NCBI GenBank assembly: GCA_030038695.1
Contig: JASHSN010000243.1
Span: forward strand, 1 to 5,985
Source of the DNA: Nitrososphaeraceae archaeon
GTDB taxonomy: Archaea > Thermoproteota > Nitrososphaeria > Nitrososphaerales > Nitrososphaeraceae
Reading direction: 5' to 3'
DNA: 5,985 nucleotides
The notes under the pieces are model-generated. The model was not told where the DNA came from. It searched no databases and was given only the letters and a program-made list of their open reading frames with translations. Position numbers and translations under genes: made by a program. Every line of letters begins with the position of its first letter. Position 1 is the stretch's first letter. This document shows, piece by piece, positions 1-5,676 of the stretch.

Positions 1-55
1 GTGGCGTGTCGAATGTCTCTTCAATTTTGAGCTCTATCACCGGATCATTATACAT
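1..55 (-). CDS. possible N-terminus of a partial gene, perhaps an SRPBCC-like protein
   Basis: A minus-strand reading frame starts with ATG at 55 and is open to the left edge, giving MYNDPVIELKIEETFDTP. An in-frame ATG at 67 would add four residues; a TAG lies two codons before that. The alternating hydrophobic and charged strand ending in TFDTP resembles the first beta-strand of SRPBCC / START-like proteins (polyketide cyclase or AHSA1 type), where a 'TFDAP' segment is common. A TATATA at 75-80 lies about 23 bases before ATG 55, which would suit a leaderless archaeal mRNA. Only 18 codons are visible, so both the existence of the gene and its family are inferences; the frame could be open by chance. 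Confidence 0.33.
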   Translation of the reverse strand, partial: MYNDPVIELKIEETFDTP

Positions 56-121
56 TTGTATAATCATCCTTAGCTATATACTTTCCGGTGGGTCATACCA
101 GTTCCGCTATACAAACGTATA
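47..121. promoter_or_regulatory. paired TATAC-N4-GTATA dyads, candidate operators
   Basis: Two perfect inverted repeats share one layout. At 47-64, ATTATAC and GTATAAT flank four bases (ATTT). At 108-121, TATAC and GTATA flank four bases (AAAC), again followed by AT. The copies sit 59 bases apart. The first overlaps the start codon of the putative leftward gene at 55; the second lies behind its TATA-like box at 75-80. The repeated shape suggests a site for a dimeric regulator acting on that gene, possibly an autorepressor. AT-rich DNA makes short dyads by chance, so confidence is modest. Confidence 0.35.
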
Positions 122-123
122 AT

Positions 124-341
124 GTCAGTATTTAGCTTTTGTAGCATAATCCTCTACTGCAGATTACAGAATTTAAAATATCTTCAATACCACCATAACC
201 TTGTACCCCCCCCCCTCGAATGAAAAGACTCGCACTTAGGCAGGCAAGCCGCGTGCGACGCGTAGATAGGCGGAGATGTCGCTATATTCATATAGATCCT
301 TTTTTTTGATGACTGCATAAGGGAGTAAAATTCAAAAAATC
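124..341. other. non-coding stretch with a C10 run and a GC-rich hairpin patch
   Basis: I see no coding frame here. Two things stand out. Positions 206-215 are ten consecutive C residues, rare in DNA this AT-rich and prone to slippage. Positions about 226-285 are much richer in G+C than their surroundings and contain a perfect 5-bp hairpin (CGCGT at 250-254, ACGCG at 258-262) nested against a second pairing option (GCGAC at 255-259, GTCGC at 278-282). A T8 run follows at 300-307. A small structured RNA on the plus strand ending at the T run is possible, but no known RNA family is recognised and no tRNA fold fits. Confidence 0.3.
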
Positions 342-349
342 TTTAATAT
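342..349 (+). promoter_or_regulatory. TATA-like box of the alpha/beta hydrolase gene
   Basis: TTTAATAT is centred about 24-25 bases before the ATG at 370, with an A-rich stretch (CAAAAAAT) just upstream where a BRE would lie. This is the spacing expected of an archaeal TATA box driving a leaderless transcript, and no ribosome binding site precedes the ATG. It is a match by position and composition only. Confidence 0.45.
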
Positions 350-369
350 GTAGCTGTATTTGTAGATTC

Positions 370-1422
370 ATGATGAGAAGTCTTTCCTTACATTTTTGTG
401 GAAAAACAATCTTTCTTTTAATTCTTATTGCGGCCAGTACTGTTCTTATCCCGCTCCTACACCAAAACCAGATTGGAATGGCAGAACAACGAAATAATCA
501 GACGACGTCATCTCTAGCCAATCAACAACAGCCCACTGGTATATCCTTTCTGATTGATAACACTACATTCTCTCATCATATGGCGGTTGTTAATGGTGTC
601 CAAATACACTACGTTATAGGAGGTCATGGTGATCCTGTAGTTTTATTACATGGATGGCCTGAAACCTGGTACGAATGGCACAAAGTAATGCCCGCCTTAG
701 CCAAGAACTATACTGTTATTGCACCTGATATGCGAGGGCTTGGAGATTCCTCAAAACCATTAACTGGTTATGACGGTAAAACTGTAGCTGAAGATATACA
801 TCAACTAGTTACCAAGTTAGGATTTAAAACAATTTTCCTAGTAGGTCACGATTTCGGAGCAGCGATTGCCTATCCTTATGCAGCTGCACATCCTACGGAA
901 GTGAAGAGGTTAGTGGTCATGGACATGGAAATTCCAGGTTTTGCGCCTCCTGGAAGAATGCCAACATTTTGGCCCGTATTCCATCAAGTACGCGATTTAC
1001 CAGAAGCCCTTGTACAAGGAAAAGAGCTCCTGTATTTAACTTGGTTTTTTAATAATCTTGCATATAATCCATCTGCAGTTGCACCGGATATCAGCGAATT
1101 TGTTAACCATTATTCTGCTCCAGGCGGAATGCGTGCCGGATTCGAGTATTATCGAGCTGTTCCACAGGATGCAATTGAAAATCAGAATTATTCAAAGACT
1201 AAGCTTACAATGCCGGTACTGGCGGTAGGAGGATCCTTTTATCCAGCATTAGGAGGTAATGTTACTAACTCCGCACTGTATGCAATGAAGATCTTAGCTC
1301 AAAATGTGCAAGGTACACAAATTCCCAATTCGGGTCATTGGGACCCGGAAGAGCAGCCGGACTTTGTAATTAAAATTCTTGACAATTTCTTTGCGGGTAA
1401 TACTACTAAATCTAGTAAATAA
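370..1422 (+). CDS. exported alpha/beta hydrolase, epoxide hydrolase-like
   Basis: The 350-residue product has a hydrophobic N-terminal segment (about residues 12-30) after a few basic residues, then a polar low-complexity linker (38-56), so it is probably secreted or membrane-anchored with the enzyme outside the cell. The hydrolase fold starts near residue 70. Visible motifs are the oxyanion HGWP (94-97), RGLGDSSKP (122-130), the nucleophile elbow VGHDFG with Asp161, lid tyrosines in FEYYRA (258-263) and the catalytic His323 in SGHW. An Asp nucleophile points to epoxide hydrolases or haloalkane dehalogenases rather than esterases. The usual acid after strand 7 is not evident: the local sequence is GGSFYPALGG (287-296). 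Six N-x-S/T sequons (N43, N64, N113, N273, N297, N344) fit an extracellular glycoprotein. The start is ATG 370, with a second ATG directly after it. The fold is certain; the substrate is unknown. Confidence 0.9.
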   Translation: MMRSLSLHFCGKTIFLLILIAASTVLIPLLHQNQIGMAEQRNNQTTSSLANQQQPTGISFLIDNTTFSHHMAVVNGVQIHYVIGGHGDPVVLLHGWPETWYEWHKVMPALAKNYTVIAPDMRGLGDSSKPLTGYDGKTVAEDIHQLVTKLGFKTIFLVGHDFGAAIAYPYAAAHPTEVKRLVVMDMEIPGFAPPGRMPTFWPVFHQVRDLPEALVQGKELLYLTWFFNNLAYNPSAVAPDISEFVNHYSAPGGMRAGFEYYRAVPQDAIENQNYSKTKLTMPVLAVGGSFYPALGGNVTNSALYAMKILAQNVQGTQIPNSGHWDPEEQPDFVIKILDNFFAGNTTKSSK

Positions 1423-1439
1423 AAACTAGCCGCCGACTA

Positions 1440-2729
1440 TCAGAAGGGCGATCTGGCAACACTTAAATTAATGTGTGGCTGCGCCCCCCCAAACTCCAGA
1501 GTGTCCACCCTGGATTGATTTTGGATGGAGCTCCAGCATCTCATTACAGAGCTAGACCCCAAAATATTGACAAGCTGCTCCCTCTGTTTATCAATGTTCT
1601 AAATAATAGTCTCTCGGCGATGTGGCTCTTCGATCAGCTCATCCTCACAGATGGCAGCTAAAGGCGTCCACAACATAGTCTTGGCACCAGGGATGCTGAT
1701 TATATTCTTCTCGAACAGATCTAGTATATCAATCTCAAAGTCTAACAGAGTTCTAACAGTCATTTCCCTCAACTCCATATTTCATCATAGTCGCAATTAT
1801 CAGCTCTATCTGCTCAGGACCGTCAGATTTCCTAACTAACTTACCTATCAAAATCACATCTCGTATGTCGCCCCCATCTCTCCATACGTTAGCTCCAATA
1901 TACCTGGAAAGACTGGAGTTAAGTTTAGCTTCACCCAACGTGCTTTTTAACAGCATAATCAGGTAGGTCGGAGTCATCGCTAATGACTGAATGTCTGAAA
2001 CAATATGGATTCCATTTTTTGGTTCTCAAAAAAAATCTAACTTCTGCCTTCGCTGTACATCGATGATAGAGCCATTTTCTACCAGGCGTTTTATTCTGAA
2101 TCGGAGTTCAAAACTTGCCAACTCGTTTGAGCCCCTACAGGTGCACCTAGATAATCAATCTAGCATTAGGCTCATTCTTAAATGGATGTTTGTTAATCCA
2201 ATCACGTACATAGGTAAAGGAGGATGTCAATAAGATAGGACCGCCACCTGTCTTGATGTGTTGCCTTCTTCATATTGTTCAGGCAGGACTATATCTCTTA
2301 TTCTTTAAGCGGTAATTTCATGAGAGCGAGCATCCAAATCCCATAACAAAGTGATGATAGCCTGGTTCCTTATTTCTGGCTCATATCCTACCAATTGTTA
2401 ATACATCGTCAAGCTCCCAGATGTCACTTATACCATAAGGGACATCGCGCAATGGTTTCTTCTCTTGGTCGATGGTTTAGGAATGTCAAGATCTGTTCCT
2501 TTGTGTTGATGAAGGTGAAAGGAATGTTTCCGCCAGTCAAGTCATATCAGCAAAGTCAGTAGACTGATGGTCTGATGCTTTTAAGGTCGTATTAGTTTGA
2601 TCGAACTAAACTCATAGAATTCTTTCAATATAGCTCGGTTTTCCGCGCTCACCAACTCGAGTTTCTGAAGTGTTGTTGAAAGCGAAGTAGTCAATTTGAT
2701 TTGAAGATCGGGCAGTTAGAGAAATTCAT
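1440..2729 (-). pseudogene. decayed tyrosine recombinase (archaeal integrase family)
   Basis: Pieces in all three minus frames join, in order, into one phage-integrase-like protein. They include VSAENRAILKEFYEF (about 2652-2608) and NTKEQILTFLNHR (2507-2469) from the core-binding part, then ISDIWELDDVLTI, RNQAIITLLWDLDAR (2370-2326, first catalytic Arg), KTGGGPILLTSS (Lys codon 2252-2254), YVRDWINKHPFKNEP (2212-2168), KKWNPYCFRHS (second Arg codon 1994-1996) and SSLSRYI (nucleophile Tyr codon 1900-1902). The match is to the large integrases frequent in Nitrososphaeria, recognised from memory. Lesions include TAA at 2581-2583 and 2305-2307, TAG at 1753-1755 and 1599-1601, a slip in a T8 run near 2030, and several other frame changes. 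The segment between NTKEQ and the PSTKR region seems shortened, as if about 40 residues were deleted. The left end is uncertain: the frame reads to TGA at 1440, and residues past about 1830 no longer resemble the family's usual zinc-ribbon tail. It is certainly inactive. Confidence 0.8.
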
Positions 2730-2993
2730 ATCCCTTATACTCCTAGGGATTGTTCAATAACAATCATATATACTGTCACGGAATTTCACGAATCACATCT
2801 CAAGACATAGTATCCACATCACGAGAATTGCCACTGCTGCTAGACTAAACCTAGAGAAGCGTGTAAAAGGAACTAGATAAAGCTAGCTAAATAATCCACT
2901 TCAGAACAAACGCAAGTGTCTAAAGTAGAGATAGTCCTGAGACTAATCCTCGAACACGTAATAGGCACGATATTATCAATTCGATTATTATGT
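2730..2993. other. spacer without recognisable gene
   Basis: No frame in either direction gives a convincing protein. A TATATAT-like stretch around 2765-2772 lies roughly 40 bases before the presumed start of the recombinase remnant (ATG 2727-2729) and may be the relic of its promoter. Otherwise I see nothing in it. Confidence 0.4.
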
Positions 2994-3113
2994 CTATCGA
3001 TTGGCATGTTTTCTGCAGAACCAACGCTGAATAGCAGTATTTGGTCTGTCCTCTACGACTACTAATCTTTGGTGTTCAGCCACGTCGCCGCATGTTTCAC
3101 ATGTCTGGTACAT
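2994..3113 (-). CDS. 39-residue putative zinc-binding microprotein
   Basis: This short frame encodes a compact treble-clef-like or zinc-ribbon-like peptide. It has CETC at residues 5-8, a charged middle (EHQRLVVVEDRP), then WFCRKHANR with Cys33 and His36, giving a CxxC...CxxH ligand set, and ends with TAG at 2994-2996. The start is ATG 3111-3113, with two stops (TGA, TAA) a few codons upstream in the same frame. GGTGAT, a fair archaeal Shine-Dalgarno, lies 11 bases before the ATG. The start overlaps the last codons of the decayed gene upstream by 17 bases, as in translationally coupled pairs. It has no internal damage although both neighbours are wrecked. It could be a real DNA- or RNA-binding microprotein or a last scrap of a larger lost gene; no named family is assigned. 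Confidence 0.5.
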   Translation of the reverse strand: MYQTCETCGDVAEHQRLVVVEDRPNTAIQRWFCRKHANR

Positions 3114-3128
3114 CGTCAAATATTATCA

Positions 3129-3149
3129 CCCCACAATTTTCAATTGGGG
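3129..3149 (-). other. small hairpin before the zinc microprotein
   Basis: CCCC (3129-3132) can pair with GGGG (3146-3149), and AATT (3135-3138) with AATT (3142-3145), around a three-base loop with a two-base bulge. On the minus strand one arm runs directly into the GGGGTGAT that serves as the possible ribosome binding site of the microprotein at 3113, so folding could mask that site. The structure is weak and the function is inferred. Confidence 0.25.
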
Positions 3150-3738
3150 CAATTTATTCATCTTCTACAATGTCTACATATTTTTTTTTCCTAGTCAACT
3201 GAAATCACGCATTATATGATAACATTTACCTTAAATGCTACGGCGTCTGCTAGCCAATTGCCTTTCATGTTTTGATTTGTCTATACAAAAAAAAGAGACC
3301 TAATAGAGGGATATAACCATTGAGCTAATACAACGGTTATTATATCAGCTGATAGTCTTAAGCCTGTATCACGTACAATAGAATGTAACAGCTGGTCTGA
3401 TCTCGTGTAAACATAAAATCCAACATGGAATAAAGCTCACTATCAGGATGTCCTAGAACGATATTAATTTGGTGTCACTGGTTACTGGTTCCAACCTTGT
3501 ACTCCAAATAAATGCTCTGTTTTATAATCTGAGTCAGGCTACGCATTTCGTTTAGATCATTAAATTCATTGGTTTTCTTTATACTTAAGCCCAAGGATTC
3601 CAATTCGTTTATCCACCAGCTATATCTTTCTGCTTGATCTGTTGTTGGGACCATGACAATAAAGCCTCAGTCCCATATATAAGGATAAGTCCATCGCATA
3701 ATTCAATCAGAACAAATTCTTCGACAGACAAATACTAG

Positions 3739-3757
3739 TGTGTCGTGGCGCGACACA
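3739..3757. repeat. perfect 7-bp inverted repeat
   Basis: TGTGTCG and CGACACA flank a five-base loop TGGCG, a GC-rich stem in AT-rich DNA. It falls inside the reading frame of the decayed gene (within the zinc-motif segment), so it may be a coding coincidence. There is no T run after it that would suggest a terminator. Confidence 0.35.
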
Positions 3758-3929
3758 TATAACTTATCGTCTTTTTGTACTCTTGTCCATGATCTGCACT
3801 TTTTACATATCATAGTGCAAAGTATGAGCATTGGTCTATCTTTGCTGAAGCTAATAATGCATGTCTATAACTTGCCTACCTGTATAAAAGTCATGTAAGC
3901 ATGTTTGATGTGTGAACTATTGTCACTTA

Positions 3930-5471
3930 CTATGAGCATTCGTATCGATAGAACTGATCCACCACTTTCACAGGTGGGTGAGGATTTCCGAATTCTTTTG
4001 AAAAAGCCGAATATAACTTAATTCTTTGGCTATGCTTGATTTGGTAATCTCCAACATATCTTATTGTTGTTCTATACTCATCTTTGAGTGCTATTAATTC
4101 TTCAGCCAGTCTTTCTGCCAGTAGTATATGGAAGCTATCACCTATGTCCATAACTCGACGGGCGAGTATGATACCTGGCCCCCACACATTCTGATTATCG
4201 CCTATGTCCTTGACTATAAACACAGGGCCTGAACTTAGACCGATTCTTACGCCCATTGTGTCTCCATCGGGCTTCCCACTGTTGTAAATTCTGAGCTTTC
4301 TGTGAAGTTCAACGCTAAGCTGAAATGGTGACTGGGGATTAAACAAAAATCCTATAGCCATCCCATCTCCTGTTGGAACAATAATCTTGTCTTTTGGTGT
4401 TTTGATGTAGGTTTCACAAGAACTGATCATTTTGTTTAGGTTTCCTATCCTTTCTATCTGCTTCTTAACAGATAGCGATGGATCTGACAGGCTTACAATG
4501 TCTATAAAGAAAAAATTTACATTTACAACTTCTGATGGAAGCCCTATCTCTGATATATTTGATCCGTAGACACCAGCAAGTTTCTTGTAGGTTTCTAAAC
4601 ATGTTTGGCTGTCAAACGATAAATCAGAATCCAAAACGGGCTTGCCCATAATTGCTTTTCCACATAGCGTGCAAGTAACTAAAGACGATTCGTCAACAAA
4701 TGATAGGCTACCATCATCAGCAATCCTGAAACAGATCCAAGAAGGTTTAGCATGTACACCCTTAATTGAAAGCAGCCTGATACTCCTGGTCAGAGTCCCA
4801 TGATGATCTTCGATCTTCATTTCGATAATTCCATCGAAAATTGAACTTAAGTGATTAATCAAATATTCATTTGATACAGGAGAAGTTAGCGTAAAAATTG
4901 CCATGGCTTCAGCATCCCTTAGAAGAAAAGAAAGGTCGTTGATGAATTTCAATACGGCATCTTCTCCGAATAGTGTGAGAAGATGTGTAAGAGAGTCAAC
5001 AACCACACGAATGCCTCTATTGCGAGTAGAAGAAGAATTCGTGTTAAGCTCAGAGTCGCCTGCCAACTTTTTAATCATGGCTAATGTCGCGTCAATCTCA
5101 GCCAAAGTTAGTGATAACCCGTTTACACCACGACTCATTTCAACTTCACTAGAAGTTTTATTATCGTGAACGAGAGGAGAAATAGAGGGATCTATTCGCT
5201 GTTTGCCTTGAGTAATATTATATAGGTAAGGGTTTATAAATTTGGAATTTTGTATAAGCTTTAGACTTTCGATATTGCAGAATTGAGCTCTGAATTGTTT
5301 ATTGGTCAGATTTGAGCTGATATAAATACAATAGTCTCTGTCAAATATGCCATCTTCAAAAAATTGTTTGCAATATATTGTCTTACCTGCTCCAATCGGT
5401 CCTGTAAGTAGTAGTAGCCTTTCAGGTATGGTCCTTTTTTCAGTGAGAACATAAGTACCTGGAATATGCAT
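3930..5471 (-). CDS. KaiC-like ATPase fused to a class III nucleotide cyclase domain
   Basis: This is a 513-residue cytoplasmic signalling protein. Residues 1-260 form a RecA/KaiC-type ATPase: Walker A GPIGAGKT (24-31), Walker B RVVVDSLTHLL (155-165), and a KaiC-like end (GIIEMKI, RSIRLLSIKG). The KaiC catalytic glutamates expected after strand 2 are replaced by Ser-Asn-Leu (53-55), so hydrolysis may be weak. Residues 267-300 hold CTLC and FDSQTC (Cys267, 270, 291), similar to TRASH/YHS metal modules. Residues 316-490 form a class III adenylate/guanylate cyclase domain with metal aspartates Asp324 (FIDIV) and Asp369 (TGDG), NVWGPG (428-433) and the transition-state Arg439. The usual Asn four residues before that Arg is Ile435, and the usual substrate-selecting Lys and Asp positions are Val365 and Asn428. 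The product is therefore unpredictable: cAMP, cGMP, another product, or nucleotide binding only. ATG 5471 is the only ATG after an in-frame TGA eight codons upstream. Confidence 0.88.
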   Translation of the reverse strand: MHIPGTYVLTEKRTIPERLLLLTGPIGAGKTIYCKQFFEDGIFDRDYCIYISSNLTNKQFRAQFCNIESLKLIQNSKFINPYLYNITQGKQRIDPSISPLVHDNKTSSEVEMSRGVNGLSLTLAEIDATLAMIKKLAGDSELNTNSSSTRNRGIRVVVDSLTHLLTLFGEDAVLKFINDLSFLLRDAEAMAIFTLTSPVSNEYLINHLSSIFDGIIEMKIEDHHGTLTRSIRLLSIKGVHAKPSWICFRIADDGSLSFVDESSLVTCTLCGKAIMGKPVLDSDLSFDSQTCLETYKKLAGVYGSNISEIGLPSEVVNVNFFFIDIVSLSDPSLSVKKQIERIGNLNKMISSCETYIKTPKDKIIVPTGDGMAIGFLFNPQSPFQLSVELHRKLRIYNSGKPDGDTMGVRIGLSSGPVFIVKDIGDNQNVWGPGIILARRVMDIGDSFHILLAERLAEELIALKDEYRTTIRYVGDYQIKHSQRIKLYSAFSKEFGNPHPPVKVVDQFYRYECS

Positions 5472-5498
5472 CCAAATAGATTTTCTAACATGTCATCT

Positions 5499-5513
5499 AT
5501 ATACTTTTTATAT
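5499..5513 (-). promoter_or_regulatory. TATA-like element for the start at 5471
   Basis: On the minus strand ATATAAAAAGTATAT lies 28 to 42 bases before ATG 5471 and would place transcription onset a few bases upstream of it. It competes with a second element further upstream (GTATATTT on the plus strand at 5556-5563), which is centred 26-27 bases before ATG 5533 and fits a leaderless start at that codon. Which one is used depends on whether the upstream leader is really part of the gene. Confidence 0.35.
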
Positions 5514-5555
5514 TCTTTGGTAGTAACAAGCATGTCTCCGCTACTAGATATATTC

Positions 5556-5563
5556 GTATATTT
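5556..5563 (-). promoter_or_regulatory. TATA-like box for a start at 5533
   Basis: AAATATAC on the minus strand is centred about 26.5 bases before the ATG at 5533, the canonical spacing for an archaeal leaderless transcript. If used, the mRNA would begin at the leader frame (MLVTTKEYKKY...), supporting the idea that this frame is the original N-terminus of the ATPase-cyclase. Short AT-rich matches are common, so this is only suggestive. Confidence 0.35.
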
Positions 5564-5676
5564 TAGCAAAAATTCAGATTCGTAAATTGCAAGTTCGGTT
5601 TGATTTGGTATAGTATGTTGAAAAATAACTCCTGGGCGGATCTCCTAGAGTTGAATTGAAGCGTTGACTGACCCAA

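Larger units (their letters stand above)
3097..3831 (-). pseudogene. decayed gene of unrecognised family with N-terminal Cys-pair motif
   Basis: One minus frame from ATG 3829-3831 (or 3811-3813) reads through three TGA codons (3703-3705, 3667-3669, 3475-3477) and stays protein-like throughout. It opens with MICKKC...VCRRIC, a four-cysteine zinc-type motif. Next come RWTYPYIWD, an open block at 3478-3666 with VPTTDQAERYSWWINELES and KTNEFNDLNEMRSLTQIIKQ, and then LGHPDSELYSMLDFMF. A frame change near 3395 leads to IVRDTGLRLSADII and VLAQWLYPSIRS, and another near 3220 to VDIVEDE, TAA, and ENCGVIIFDDVPDM with TGA at 3097-3099. Restored length is about 245 residues. I do not recognise the protein. 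The first 36 to 42 codons form a closed ORF (3703-3813 or 3831) that could survive as a zinc microprotein. All three in-frame stops fit CGA-to-TGA transitions. Confidence 0.6.
5472..5644 (-). other. readable leader in another frame, probable lost N-terminus of the ATPase-cyclase
   Basis: Immediately upstream of the ATPase-cyclase ATG a different minus frame is open from a TAG at 5645-5647 and reads like protein: TELAIYESEFLLKYTNISSS, then GDMLVTTKEYKKYIDDMLENLFG. Its last codons (CTA TTT GG) abut ATG CAT ATT. Restoring one base would join LFG to MHIPGTYVLTEKRT and place a helical segment ahead of the P-loop, as is usual in KaiC-like proteins, which carry more than 23 residues before Walker A. 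Possible starts are ATG 5531-5533 or TTG 5567-5569. Alternatives are a real frameshift mutation, a sequencing error, or a chance open frame with translation starting at 5471. Confidence 0.5.

Noticed and set aside
226..285. GC-rich patch as a tRNA gene or attachment site
   Set aside because: No cloverleaf with a T-arm (GTTCRAATC-like) or anticodon stem could be drawn, and no copy of it was found near the other end of the decayed region.
1753..1977. Minus-strand open frame of 74 codons as an independent gene
   Set aside because: It begins within the catalytic end of the recombinase remnant and includes its Tyr-containing SSLSRYI segment, so it is a fragment of that pseudogene.
1473..2233. Plus-strand open frames at 1473-1661, 1651-1839 and 1991-2233
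   Set aside because: Their products have no protein-like character and they lie opposite the recombinase remnant, whose minus-strand reading is clearly meaningful.
3097..3160. GVIIFDDVPDM looked like a Walker B of a viral packaging ATPase
   Set aside because: No Walker A, no RGR-type sensor and no collinear ATPase sequence could be found up- or downstream; it reads better as the C-terminal end of the decayed unrecognised gene.
3475..3705. Three in-frame TGA codons as possible UGA recoding
   Set aside because: The same region also needs frame changes and contains a TAA, and the neighbouring recombinase remnant has TAA and TAG stops as well. Ordinary decay explains all of it; no selenocysteine-type element is visible.
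4903..5169. Plus-strand open frame of 88 codons
   Set aside because: Antisense shadow of the ATPase domain; low-complexity Ser-rich product without motifs.
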